Assembly (NCBI GenBank): GCA_943788895.1
Contig: CALSRZ010000001.1
Span: forward strand, 124,001 to 188,000
Reading direction: 5' to 3'
DNA length: 64,000 nt
Origin: an uncultured Pseudomonadales bacterium
GTDB taxonomy: Bacteria > Pseudomonadota > Gammaproteobacteria > Pseudomonadales > Porticoccaceae
The notes beneath the pieces were generated by a model, which was given only the letters and a program-made list of their open reading frames with translations, had not been told where the DNA came from and searched no databases. Below, one piece after another: positions 28,383 through 37,608 of this stretch (positions are counted from its first letter, which is position 1; each line of letters begins with the position of its first letter). Made by a program: the position numbers and the translations under genes.

Positions 28383-29348
28383 ATGAAAACAAGTATAGTA
28401 ATTGTTAATTACCGAACTCCTGATCTTTGCATCCAATGTCTAAATTCTTTATTGTGCCTAGAGCATTGGGGATTATCAGTCGGATCTTTAATAATAGATA
28501 ATAACTCTAATGACGGTTCTTTAGATTCTCTGCACATCTGGCAGAAAAATGTTAACACATTTGTCAACTTTAAAATTATTCCAAGTAGTGTTAATAAAGG
28601 CTTCTCCTCCGGCAACAATATCGGCATCAACGCATCCGACGGCGAGTTTGTACTCTTACTCAATAGCGACACCATTGTTCGCCCGGGTGCTGTGGAATTG
28701 CTGGTCAAAACTCTTAAGGATAACCCTCAGATGGGCATGGCCAGTCCACGCCTAGAGTGGACTGATGGCACCCCGCAAGAAAGCTGCTTCAGATTCCACA
28801 GACCGATTAACGAATTGATTAGATCAGCTGCCACCGGACCAATAACCCGGCTGTTTAAACGTTATGAGGTGCCTTTAAGGGTCTCCGATAATGTCATATA
28901 TCCCGAATGGACAAGTTTTGCCTGCGTGCTGATCCGCAGGCAAGTCTTTGAGGATATTGGCTTGCTGGATGAAGAGTTCTTTATGTATTTTGAAGATGTA
29001 GATTTCTGTAAGCGTGCTCGAGAGGCGGGGTGGAATATTATCCATAATCCCGAGGCCCATGTAGTTCATCTGCGCGGTGGCAGTTCGCCAGTTAAAAGCC
29101 AGGCGGCGAAAAAGAAGCGTTTGCCGCGCTATTTCTATGAATCCCGCAGCCGTTACTACCACAAGCATTTTGGCCGTTTTGGTTTGTTCAGGGCCAATAT
29201 CTATTGGCATTTGGGGTGGCTGGTGGCAATGGGACGCAAATTATTCAGCAACAGTTACCAGCCGAATATCTGTGAAAAGCAGTGGCGGGATATCTGGACT
29301 AACTTCTGTAATCCAGCCGCTCCCTATATTCATCCGGATAATTACTAA
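28383..29348 (+). CDS. glycosyltransferase family 2 (rhamnosyltransferase-like), mosaic composition
   Basis: A 321-aa enzyme: SIVIVNYRTPDLCIQCLNSL, NKGFSSGNNIGI, LLLNSDT (DxD-type), GLLDEEFFMYFEDVDFC, as in WbbL-like rhamnosyltransferases. The first about 220 bases are AT-rich like the upstream cassette; from about 28605 the gene switches to the GC-richer codon use of the downstream block. This suggests a recombination joint inside the frame. The next gene starts in its stop codon (TAATG). Confidence 0.87.
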   Translation: MKTSIVIVNYRTPDLCIQCLNSLLCLEHWGLSVGSLIIDNNSNDGSLDSLHIWQKNVNTFVNFKIIPSSVNKGFSSGNNIGINASDGEFVLLLNSDTIVRPGAVELLVKTLKDNPQMGMASPRLEWTDGTPQESCFRFHRPINELIRSAATGPITRLFKRYEVPLRVSDNVIYPEWTSFACVLIRRQVFEDIGLLDEEFFMYFEDVDFCKRAREAGWNIIHNPEAHVVHLRGGSSPVKSQAAKKKRLPRYFYESRSRYYHKHFGRFGLFRANIYWHLGWLVAMGRKLFSNSYQPNICEKQWRDIWTNFCNPAAPYIHPDNY

Positions 29349-30209
29349 TGGCCAACTCCACCAGACTGCCTGATTTTATTATTATCGGTGCGATGAAAAG
29401 TGCCACCAGCACCCTGCATAATCAGTTGAGTGCCCAGCCTGGTATTTTTATGTCCACCCCAAAAGAGCCCAACTTTTTTAGTGACGATGATATCTATAAT
29501 CAGGGTTTGAGCTGGTATTCAGGGTTATTTAGTGATGCTAATGCGAGGGATATCTGTGGTGAATCGAGTACTCATTACACCAAGCTGCCTGATTACTCCG
29601 GATACTATTCAGCGATTAAAGGCGGCTATTCCCCGGCCAAAGTTGATCTATGTAATGCGCCATCCAGTCGATCGCCTTATTTCTCACTATATGCATCAGT
29701 GGTCTGAGGGGGTTATTTCCTGCGATATAAATCAGGCGATAGATCGCTACCCTGAATTGGTTGATTACAGCTGTTATGGCATGCAGATTACCCCTTATCT
29801 GCAAGAGTTTGGCCATAAGGCGGTGCTGCCACTTTTCTTTGATGATCTTAAAAAGAACAAGGACAGGGCCCTTAATAGGGTAGGTACGTTTATTGGCTGC
29901 ACTCAGCCATTGATCTGGATTGATGATTTGACGCAGGATAATCAGTCCAGTCAGCGAATCAGGCGGTTTTATGGCTATGAGTTACTGATTAATTCGCGGC
30001 CGATGGCATGGTTGCGTAAAAATCTAATTCCCCAGGCTTTAAGGAATCGTATAAAAAAGCGATTAACTATGCAGCAGCGGCCACAGATATCGGATGTTCA
30101 GCGTGAACACATTACTGAAATATTTGATAGAGACTTGAAAGTAGTTGGCGATTGGCTGGGGATTGAATTGACTTGCGACAACTTCAAACAGGGCTTCCGA
30201 AAAGATTGA
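29348..30209 (+). pseudogene. sulfotransferase, frameshifted
   Basis: N-terminal PDFIIIGAMKSATSTLHNQL is the 5'-phosphosulfate loop for PAPS, and YVMRHPVDRLISHYMHQW is the 3'-phosphate site of Sulfotransfer_1 enzymes. The two parts are in different frames: an extra base near T29597 turns TAC-CCG-GAT into TAC-TCC-GGA. Without it the protein is about 286 aa, a normal length. As it stands, translation ends at 29707 in a meaningless 35-residue tail. Predicted role: sulfation of the EPS or a surface glycan. Confidence 0.85.
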
Positions 30210-30236
30210 TCGAAATCATGTGGAAAGTAAAAAATA

Positions 30237-30252
30237 GTCTATATTTATAGAC
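30237..30252 (+). promoter_or_regulatory. palindrome upstream of a glycosyltransferase gene
   Basis: GTCTATA-TT-TATAGAC, a perfect 7-bp inverted repeat just after the sulfotransferase gene. The surrounding 226-base AT-rich gap probably carries a promoter for the gene at 30436, but no convincing -35/-10 pair was found. Confidence 0.3.
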
Positions 30253-30435
30253 GTAACTCATTATGTGAACCAGTTGGCTAATTGAAGTTAAAGACCGTCT
30301 CAAACTATCTTTGATGTTCCTTTCCCTGTTTGTGTTAAGTAGAGTTGCTCAGCTTAAATTTTCTGGTTGTAGTAATTAGAGATTTATTTACAGATAGTTT
30401 GTGAATGTCATTTTTGACAGTAATTTAGAGAATAT

Positions 30436-31383
30436 ATGGACGATTCTTACTTACTTATTTCGCCTTGCCGAAATGAAGCCGAATTTATGGTCAGCACGCT
30501 AGAAAGCGTGGTTAACCAATCGGTGACTCCTGCCAAATGGATTATTGTCGACGATGGTTCAACTGATACCACGCCCGAGATTCTTCAGCGATATTCCGAT
30601 CAATACGATTTTATTCAAATAGTTACTCGCGATAACCGTGGCCACCGCAGTGTGGGGCCGGGGGTGATAGAGGCTTTTTATGCGGGTTTGGAAGTCGTTG
30701 ATCTCAATGACTATCAGTTTGTCTGCAAGCTGGATTTGGATTTGGAGTTACCCGCTGGCTACTTTGAACTGTTGATGCAGAGGATGAACAACAACCCACG
30801 AATCGGTACCTGCAGTGGCAAGCCCTATAACCAGCGTGGCAGCAGCCTGGTCAGCGAAAAACGCGGCGATGAAATGTCCGTTGGTATGACCAAGTTTTAC
30901 CGCACTAGCTGTTTTCAGCAGATAGGGGGCTTTGTCTCCGAGGTGATGTGGGACGCTATAGATTGCCATCGCTGCAGACAGTTGGGGTGGATAGCCTGTA
31001 GTTGGGATGACCCTGAATTACGGTTTGTTCATCTTAGAATTATGGGCTCCAGTCAGGACAGTGTTTATCGGGGCAGAATGCGCCACGGTTTCGGTCAGTA
31101 TTTTATGGGTACTGGTCTGATATATATGTTTGTAACATCTGTTTATCGGATGCTTCACCCACCTTATATTTTTGGTGGTATGGCAATGTTTTGGGGTTAT
31201 CTGGAAAGCCTTATCAAACAGGTTCCAAAGTACAGGGATAAACAGTTGCGAAAGTTTATTCGCAGCTATCAATGGAGATGCCTACTTTTAGGTAAGTCCC
31301 GGGCCACTGCATTGTTGGATAATCAGCAGGCCGCTGTATGGAATCAACAAGCGCGTTATGGGAATGACCTTAGAGCGAGCTAA
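30436..31383 (+). CDS. glycosyltransferase family 2 protein
   Basis: A 315-aa GT-A enzyme: LISPCRNEAEFMVSTLESVV, WIIVDDGSTDTT, CKLDLDLELP as the DxD region, and DAIDCHRCRQLGW. Hydrophobic C-terminal third suggests membrane contact. Substrate unknown. First gene of the GC-richer half of the locus after the 226-base gap. Confidence 0.85.
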   Translation: MDDSYLLISPCRNEAEFMVSTLESVVNQSVTPAKWIIVDDGSTDTTPEILQRYSDQYDFIQIVTRDNRGHRSVGPGVIEAFYAGLEVVDLNDYQFVCKLDLDLELPAGYFELLMQRMNNNPRIGTCSGKPYNQRGSSLVSEKRGDEMSVGMTKFYRTSCFQQIGGFVSEVMWDAIDCHRCRQLGWIACSWDDPELRFVHLRIMGSSQDSVYRGRMRHGFGQYFMGTGLIYMFVTSVYRMLHPPYIFGGMAMFWGYLESLIKQVPKYRDKQLRKFIRSYQWRCLLLGKSRATALLDNQQAAVWNQQARYGNDLRAS

Positions 31384-31412
31384 AGGAATTAATTGAATCA
31401 GGGAGATTGAAA

Positions 31413-32009
31413 ATGGACTTCAAAGATTTTGTAGAAGATTACTACCAACAATATATTCGCGTACTAAACAGCTTCGATAAGTCATCACTCGAGCCAGTAC
31501 TTGATACCTTTCTAAAGGTCAGAGATAACAACGGAACCCTCTGGGTTGCAGGCAATGGTGGCAGCGCCGCTATAGGCGACCACACAGTTTGTGATGTTAC
31601 CAAGGGCACCCATCGTGAAAACCAGCCGACCATCAAGTCAATTTCATTGACCTCAAATTCAGCGATGCTGACTGCGCTGGGCAATGATCTTTCCTATGAA
31701 GAGGTTTTTAGCCAGCAGCTCAAATACTACTTGGGTGAAAATGATGCGTTGCTATTGGTCAGTTCCAGCGGCAATTCCCCCAATGTTGTAAAAGCCTGTG
31801 AATATGCCAACAGTCGCGGTATACCGACAATCGCGTTTGTCGGCTTTAAAGGCGGCAAGCTGCGCGATATTGCCAGGCACTGTGTGTGGATACCCATAGA
31901 GAACTACGGCATGGCTGAGGATGCACATCAGAGCCTTATGCATGTGACGACTCAGTACATTATGGCTTATTCCCACCAGCGTATGGCTGCTGAGGCTCAA
32001 GGTGACTGA
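31413..32009 (+). CDS. gmhA: SIS-domain sedoheptulose-7-phosphate isomerase (GmhA-like)
   Basis: A 198-aa isomerase predicted to convert sedoheptulose 7-phosphate to D-glycero-D-manno-heptose 7-phosphate. Features: NGGSAAIGDHTVCD phosphate-binding region, SLTSNSAMLTALGND, VSSSGNSPNV and EDAHQSLMH near the C-terminus. ATG 31413 with GGGAG seven bases upstream is preferred over TTG 31407. The presence of hddA- and hddC-like genes nearby supports a GDP-heptose route. Confidence 0.85.
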   Translation: MDFKDFVEDYYQQYIRVLNSFDKSSLEPVLDTFLKVRDNNGTLWVAGNGGSAAIGDHTVCDVTKGTHRENQPTIKSISLTSNSAMLTALGNDLSYEEVFSQQLKYYLGENDALLLVSSSGNSPNVVKACEYANSRGIPTIAFVGFKGGKLRDIARHCVWIPIENYGMAEDAHQSLMHVTTQYIMAYSHQRMAAEAQGD

Positions 32010-33051
32010 GCACTCTGCTATTGGGGTTGTGGTTATTGGGCGCAATGAGGGTGAGCGTTTAAAGCGCTGTCTGAGTTCGATCCAGAGCCAACACAATGGG
32101 CCGGTGGTCTATGTGGACTCCGGTTCAACGGATGGCAGTGCAGATTACGCCAGGTCTGTTGGGGTGGATGTTGTGGATCTCAATATCGCTGTTCCCTTTA
32201 CCATGGCGCGGGGCAGAAATACTGGGTTGGATTATTTAGTGGACAGGCATAGCCACTGTCAGTTTGTGCAGTTTGTTGATGGCGACTGTGAAATGGTTGC
32301 CGGTTGGATAAAGACTGGATTGCAGTTCTTAGAGAATCATCAGGATTACGCTGGTGTCTGTGGCAATCGCAGTGAGCGGTTTCCCGAAGCAACGATCTAT
32401 AACCAGCTTATTGAGATGGAATGGCAGGGCAGGGCGGGCGAGGTAAATGCCTGTGGTGGTGATGCGATTTACCGCATTGATCGATTTCAGACCGCGGGGT
32501 GCTTTAACGAAGCGATGATCGCCGGCGAAGAGGCGGACCTCTGTTTGCGTCTGCGTCAGTTGGGTTCTCGCCTGATGCGGCTGGATAGTCCGATGACAGT
32601 TCACGATGCCAATATGCAGTACTTTTCCCAGTGGTGGAAGCGCTCGGTACGCTGCGGACACGCCTATGCTCATGGCTATGATATGCACAAAAATGATGCT
32701 CAGGTTGCTGGGAAGAAATACAAGAGAAAGCCGGTTTTAAGCAGTTTGACCTATGGGTTAGGGCTGCCGGGGTTATTGGTTTTGACCTTTCTGATGTTGA
32801 TGGCTAATCCATCAGCTACTGGACAATTTTTGTTGTTCACTGGGGTGGTAATGGTGTTGGCATTTTATCTGCGGGTTTTCTTCAAGACCGCAGAATCGAA
32901 ATCAACCAGCCCCTATTCACGGTTATATGCGGGCTTTATTTTGTTGGGCAAGTTTCCCGAAGTTCAGGGTGTGTTGCACTACTATCTGAATAAGGCGCTG
33001 GGTAAGACCAGTAAAATAATTGAGTACAAAGTCGATAGTAAAGAAACATAA
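32002..33051 (+). CDS. glycosyltransferase family 2 protein with C-terminal membrane helices
   Basis: A 349-aa enzyme: VVVIGRNEGERLKRCLSSIQ, VYVDSGSTDGS, FVDGDCEM as the metal-binding motif, and EEADLCLRLR. Two membrane helices follow at about 250-290. The start is GTG 32002, overlapping the gmhA stop by eight bases, so the two are translationally coupled. Confidence 0.87.
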   Translation: MTEHSAIGVVVIGRNEGERLKRCLSSIQSQHNGPVVYVDSGSTDGSADYARSVGVDVVDLNIAVPFTMARGRNTGLDYLVDRHSHCQFVQFVDGDCEMVAGWIKTGLQFLENHQDYAGVCGNRSERFPEATIYNQLIEMEWQGRAGEVNACGGDAIYRIDRFQTAGCFNEAMIAGEEADLCLRLRQLGSRLMRLDSPMTVHDANMQYFSQWWKRSVRCGHAYAHGYDMHKNDAQVAGKKYKRKPVLSSLTYGLGLPGLLVLTFLMLMANPSATGQFLLFTGVVMVLAFYLRVFFKTAESKSTSPYSRLYAGFILLGKFPEVQGVLHYYLNKALGKTSKIIEYKVDSKET

Positions 33052-33089
33052 AGAAGCACAGGGAAGCGATTTTTCGCTAAAGGATTAGG

Positions 33090-34376
33090 ATGATTCACTA
33101 TATAACCAGTACTGGTGTTGGCAATGCCTGGGTCGGCAATGAGTTGATGGCTCTGGCTGACAGGGGTATTCCTTTTCGCCTACATTCCCTGCACAAACCC
33201 ACGGCGACCTTCTTTAAGTCTGAGCAGGTCAAACAGATTGCTGAGCAGACAAATTATATTTATCCGTTGGGCGTCTGGCGGATTATCACCAGTCTGTTAC
33301 TGGCCCCTTTTATATTTCCCAGATACTTTTTCCCGGCACTGTGGAATAGTTTTTTTGGCCGCAAAGAGTCATTTTCTATTCGACTAAAATCTATTCTGCA
33401 CTTCTCTGTTGCCTGTGTCTGGGCGCGATCTCTGCGCAAGCAACAGGTCTCGCATATCCATTCCCAGTGGATTAACTCCTGTGGCACTGTGGGTATGTAC
33501 GCAGCTTGGCTATTAAGTAAACCCTTTAGTTTTACCGGTCATGCGGCAGATTTATTTCGCGAGCGCTGTGCGCTAAAAGATAAAATTAAACGTGCAGATT
33601 TTATTGTCTGTATTTCTTCGTTTCATCGTGATTTTTATCTCTCCGAGGGCGCAGATCCAGGCCAGTTGATTATTGGTTACTGTGGCATAGATACCAGTAT
33701 GTTTTCGCCTGACCCAACGTCTGATTCAGACCCTGAAAGCAGCCCGAATAAATCTCCCATTAGACTGCTCTCTGCAGCGCGTCTGGTGGATAAAAAGGGC
33801 TTTAAATATCTTATTTCAGCCTGTAAGAGTCTGGCAGATCAAGGCGTGGATTTCAGTTGCACTATTGCTGGCGATGGCCCGCTTTTAAATGAACTTGAAT
33901 ACCAGGTTCAGCAGCTGCACTTAGGTGGCAGAGTGACGCTGACAGGACGCCCGATTTTGCAGGAGGATATTCCAGATTTTATGCGCCGCGGCGATATCTA
34001 CTGCCTGCCCTGTGTATGGGCCAGTGACGGTGATGTCGATGGTCTGCCGCAGATGTTAATGGAAGCTATGGCCTGTGGTGTACCTGTGGTATCGACAAAA
34101 TTGGTTGGGATTCCCGACCTTGTTATTGATGGTGAAACAGGATTACTTGCGGAGCCTAATAGCACCGATGATCTCAGCAACAAGCTTCGACAGTTAATTG
34201 AAGATAAGTCACTGCGCAGCAGTCTCGCTGCCAATGGCCGACAGCGAGTCGAGCAGCAATTTGATCTGTCGGTCTGCCTCAATCCATTGTTTGAAAAATT
34301 TCTGCGCAATGTTGAACGACAGAAGTTTGCAGAAAACAGCTCTAATAAAACTAAAGCTAAAGGAATTAGCCAATGA
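33090..34376 (+). CDS. glycosyltransferase family 4 protein (WcaL-like)
   Basis: A 428-aa GT-B enzyme. N-terminal acceptor domain with HIHSQWINSCGTVGMYAA, and C-terminal domain with LLSAARLVDKKGFKYLI, CTIAGDGPLL, and DGLPQMLMEAMACGVPVVST (the E-x7-E-type donor site). Similar to colanic-acid-type glycosyltransferases. It overlaps the next gene by four bases (ATGA). Confidence 0.88.
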   Translation: MIHYITSTGVGNAWVGNELMALADRGIPFRLHSLHKPTATFFKSEQVKQIAEQTNYIYPLGVWRIITSLLLAPFIFPRYFFPALWNSFFGRKESFSIRLKSILHFSVACVWARSLRKQQVSHIHSQWINSCGTVGMYAAWLLSKPFSFTGHAADLFRERCALKDKIKRADFIVCISSFHRDFYLSEGADPGQLIIGYCGIDTSMFSPDPTSDSDPESSPNKSPIRLLSAARLVDKKGFKYLISACKSLADQGVDFSCTIAGDGPLLNELEYQVQQLHLGGRVTLTGRPILQEDIPDFMRRGDIYCLPCVWASDGDVDGLPQMLMEAMACGVPVVSTKLVGIPDLVIDGETGLLAEPNSTDDLSNKLRQLIEDKSLRSSLAANGRQRVEQQFDLSVCLNPLFEKFLRNVERQKFAENSSNKTKAKGISQ

Positions 34377-35365
34377 TTATTTCGCAAACCCCCTACAGGG
34401 TGAGTTTTGCCGGAGGTGGCACAGACCTACCATCTTTTTATCAAAAAGAGATGGGCGCGGTGTTATCGGTGGGCCTGTCTCAGCATATGTATGTCACCGT
34501 CAGTCCGCGTTTTAAGGCTTCCACACGTATCGCCTACACCAAGACCGAGATTGCCGACAGCATAGATCAGATCGAGCACACCATCGCCCGTGAGGCGCTG
34601 CGTATGACCGAGTTGGGCAAGCACCTGGAGATTACTACCATTGGCGATGTTCCTTCGGGCACAGGTCTGGGGTCCAGTAGCAGTCTGGCGGTGGGTTTAA
34701 TCAACGCTTTAAATGCCTACAAGGGACAGATAAGCAGTCCTCAACAGTTGGCTGAGAAAGCCTGTGAAATAGAGATCGATATTCTTAACAAGCCGATTGG
34801 CAAACAGGATCAGTACGCTGCGGCATTTGGCTCGCTCAATTATATTCGCTTTAACTCGGACAACAGCGTCGATGTTGAGCCTGTGCCCTACAAGCCTGAA
34901 ACCCTGCGTGAGTTAGAGTCGCGAACTCTGCTGCTGTACACCGCACAGCAGCGCAGTGCCGACGATATTTTGGTCAAGCAGAGTGCCGGCACCCAGCGTC
35001 ATGACACATTCGCTGTACTCAAAGAAATGCGCGATCTTGCCGAGGAGATGCGCAATGTTATCTCCGGCAGCGGCAATATCGACGACTTTGCCGCGCTGTT
35101 ACATCAGGGCTGGCTGCTTAAAAAATCCCTCGGCTTTGGTATTTCCAACCAACATATTGACGACTGGTACGAGGCTGCACTTAAGGCCGGTGCCCAGGGT
35201 GGCAAGTTGCTTGGTGCTGGCGGGGGTGGATTTTTGATGTTGTTGGCACCGCCGGAAAAACATCAGGCGATTCGCGATGCGCTGGGCAATCCGCGGGAGA
35301 TTCCTTTTGAGGTTGATCGGCGCGGCAGCAGAATTATTTTTATTAGTGACAGGTACAAAATTTAG
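34373..35365 (+). CDS. hddA: D-glycero-D-manno-heptose 7-phosphate kinase (HddA-like GHMP kinase)
   Basis: A 330-aa GHMP kinase: N-terminus SQTPYRVSFAGGGTDLPSFY, ATP loop GDVPSGTGLGSSSSLAVGLI, and C-terminal GGKLLGAGGGGFLMLL, which together mark the HddA subgroup. It would phosphorylate heptose 7-phosphate at C1 to the 1,7-bisphosphate in the GDP-D-glycero-D-manno-heptose pathway. Complete. Confidence 0.88.
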   Translation: MIISQTPYRVSFAGGGTDLPSFYQKEMGAVLSVGLSQHMYVTVSPRFKASTRIAYTKTEIADSIDQIEHTIAREALRMTELGKHLEITTIGDVPSGTGLGSSSSLAVGLINALNAYKGQISSPQQLAEKACEIEIDILNKPIGKQDQYAAAFGSLNYIRFNSDNSVDVEPVPYKPETLRELESRTLLLYTAQQRSADDILVKQSAGTQRHDTFAVLKEMRDLAEEMRNVISGSGNIDDFAALLHQGWLLKKSLGFGISNQHIDDWYEAALKAGAQGGKLLGAGGGGFLMLLAPPEKHQAIRDALGNPREIPFEVDRRGSRIIFISDRYKI

Positions 35366-35420
35366 CTCAGGGATTTGTCGGGATGAATTTTCAAGGATTG
35401 AAATTTTAAGGAGTAAGAAA

Positions 35421-36407
35421 ATGAAGATATTGTTAACAGGTGGTGCCGGTTATGTGGGCAGTGCCTGCTTGCGACTTCTCAAAGAGTCTGGTCATCAGGT
35501 GATGGCCTACGATAATCTAGTTGAAGGTCATGCCAAGGCCGTTGATGGTGCCGATCTGGTGGTTGGCGATATTCGCGACACAGCGCTGTTGGAAAAAACT
35601 CTGCGCGATAATCAGATTGAAGCGGTGATGCATTTTGCTGCAGCCACCAATGTTGGCGAGTCGGTGACTAACCCCACTTATCATTACGACAACAATATTG
35701 GCGGTACTCTATCGCTGTTAAATGCCATGGTCGCAGTTGGGGTTAAGAAAATCCTCTTTTCCAGCACCTGTGCAACCTACGGTTTAAATCCCTCCAGCCC
35801 CATGTCAGAGGATGCCGAGCAGGACCCCTGCAGTCCCTATGCGAGAACCAAACTGGCGGTTGAATGGATGATCAGAGACTTTGCCCACACCTATGGTATG
35901 GGCTTTACTATCCTGCGCTACTTTAATGCTGCCGGCGCCTCAAGTGATGGTCGATTTGGTGAATATCACCATCCTGAGACGCACCTGATTCCGCTGGTTT
36001 TACAGGATATTCTTCAGGGCTCCAACGCCTTAAAAGTATTTGGTGATGACTACCCAACGGTAGATGGCACCTGTATTCGCGACTATGTGCATATTGAAGA
36101 TCTGGCCAGTGCTCATCTATTGGCGATGGAGGCTATTACTGAAGAGACTGATGAGGTTTACAACATTGGTACAGGCAATGGTCAGTCGGTGCTGGATATT
36201 ATTAAAGCCTGTGAGTTGGTATCTGGCCATCAGGTGAAATACAACGTTGTCGAGCGCAGGCCTGGTGATGCCCCAGAGCTAGTGGCCGACCCGCGCAAGC
36301 TGAAAACTCGTTTGGGCTGGAAACCACAGTACCCAAACATTGAGGATACTGTGCGCAGTGCCTGGATGTGGCATAAAAACGAACCCGACGGCTATGAGAA
36401 GAAATAA
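35421..36407 (+). CDS. galE: UDP-glucose 4-epimerase (GalE-like)
   Basis: A 328-aa short-chain dehydrogenase-type epimerase: TGGAGYVGSACLRLL (NAD site), FSSTCATYG, Y-x3-K in SPYARTKLAVEWM, and RYFNAAGA, all standard for GalE interconverting UDP-glucose and UDP-galactose. The frame is open from 35277, inside hddA, but ATG 35421 with AAGGAG seven bases upstream is clearly the start. Confidence 0.9.
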   Translation: MKILLTGGAGYVGSACLRLLKESGHQVMAYDNLVEGHAKAVDGADLVVGDIRDTALLEKTLRDNQIEAVMHFAAATNVGESVTNPTYHYDNNIGGTLSLLNAMVAVGVKKILFSSTCATYGLNPSSPMSEDAEQDPCSPYARTKLAVEWMIRDFAHTYGMGFTILRYFNAAGASSDGRFGEYHHPETHLIPLVLQDILQGSNALKVFGDDYPTVDGTCIRDYVHIEDLASAHLLAMEAITEETDEVYNIGTGNGQSVLDIIKACELVSGHQVKYNVVERRPGDAPELVADPRKLKTRLGWKPQYPNIEDTVRSAWMWHKNEPDGYEKK

Positions 36408-36419
36408 CAAGGACCTGTT

Positions 36420-37547
36420 ATGAAAGTATTGGTTACCGGTGGCGCAGGTTTTATTGGCTCCCACACAGTCGATAAACTGATTGAGCTGGGGCACGAGGTG
36501 AGAATTCTCGACTGCCTTAAAAAGCCTGTGCATCTCAAGGGGATGCCTCCGTGGATTAATCAGCAGGCCGAGTTTGTTCTCGGCGATGTGCGCAATAAAG
36601 ACGATCTGCAGAGTGCTATGCAGGGTGTTGACGCAATCTATCATCTGGCCGCCTATCAGGATTATCTGCCAGATCTGTCGAATTTCTTTGCCACCAATGC
36701 GGTCAGCACTGCATTGATTTACGAAATTATTGTTGAGCAAAATTTAGACATTCAAAAAGTGATTGTCGCCAGCAGTCAGTTTGTTCAGGGTGAGGGGAAA
36801 TACCGCTGCAGCAATTGTCAGGCAAAAAACAGTCCGCTGATGCGCGTGGAAAAAGACCTTATTAAGCGCAGCTGGGAGCATCGCTGCTCAAGCTGTCAGA
36901 CACCGCTGAGTTGGGAGTGGACTGATGAAAATCATATAGCACCGCCGAATGCCTACGCGCTGTCAAAGCACTCTCAGGAGCAGCAGGCGATAGCCTTCGG
37001 TGAACGCTATGGTATTCCCTCTGTGGCACTTCGCTACTCCATTGTTCAGGGTGCGCGGCAGTCTTTCTACAATGCGTATAGTGGTGCTTGCCGTATATTC
37101 TGCCTCAACTACTATTTCGCCAAGGCACCGACCCTTTATGAGGATGGCGGACAGTTCCGCGATTTCGTCAATATTCACGATGTAGTTGATGCCAATCTGC
37201 TGGCTCTGACCAATAGCCAGATGGATGGCAATGTCTTCAATGTTGGGGGTGGCAAAGCCTACACTATCAAACAGTTCGCCGATATTGTTCGCGATGAGGT
37301 TCAGCATCACCACCTTCAGCCCTTACCTGAGGCACTTATTCCTGCAGCCTACCGCTTTGGCGATACGCGCAATGCCTGTTCGGATATCAGCAAGCTTAAA
37401 AGCACGGGCTGGCGTCCTAGGTATTCTCCCGTCGACTCGGTGAAAGAATACGTTGACTGGCTTTACGCTCAGGATAACGTTGAAGATATTCTGGAATATG
37501 CAGAACAAACAATGAAGAAACTGGATGTAGTGAGAAATTCAGCCTAA
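36420..37547 (+). CDS. NAD-dependent sugar epimerase/dehydratase with zinc-ribbon-like insert
   Basis: A 375-aa SDR enzyme: VTGGAGFIGSHTVDKL (NAD site), YHLAAYQDY, catalytic Y179-x3-K183 in NAYALSKH, and RDFVNIHDVVDANL. Between the substrate-side Ser region and the Tyr lies an insert with Cys130-x2-Cys133 and Cys156-x2-Cys159, able to bind zinc; similar cysteine inserts occur in dTDP-rhamnose 4-epimerase-like proteins. Exact substrate unknown. ACAAGGAC at 36407-36414 serves as the ribosome-binding site. Confidence 0.85.
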   Translation: MKVLVTGGAGFIGSHTVDKLIELGHEVRILDCLKKPVHLKGMPPWINQQAEFVLGDVRNKDDLQSAMQGVDAIYHLAAYQDYLPDLSNFFATNAVSTALIYEIIVEQNLDIQKVIVASSQFVQGEGKYRCSNCQAKNSPLMRVEKDLIKRSWEHRCSSCQTPLSWEWTDENHIAPPNAYALSKHSQEQQAIAFGERYGIPSVALRYSIVQGARQSFYNAYSGACRIFCLNYYFAKAPTLYEDGGQFRDFVNIHDVVDANLLALTNSQMDGNVFNVGGGKAYTIKQFADIVRDEVQHHHLQPLPEALIPAAYRFGDTRNACSDISKLKSTGWRPRYSPVDSVKEYVDWLYAQDNVEDILEYAEQTMKKLDVVRNSA

Positions 37548-37608
37548 CTTATATAAATAGGCATAACTTTCTCTAACAAATAGCTAATAACTGACAATGG
37601 ATTGTTGA

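Noticed and set aside
30414-30419. TTGACA as promoter of the gene at 30436
   Set aside because: RNA would start inside the gene, after its start codon; no matching -10 element at a useful position.
35277-35420. N-terminal extension of the GalE-like protein
   Set aside because: It overlaps hddA, has no family similarity, and a strong ribosome-binding site precedes ATG 35421, which starts the Rossmann fold.
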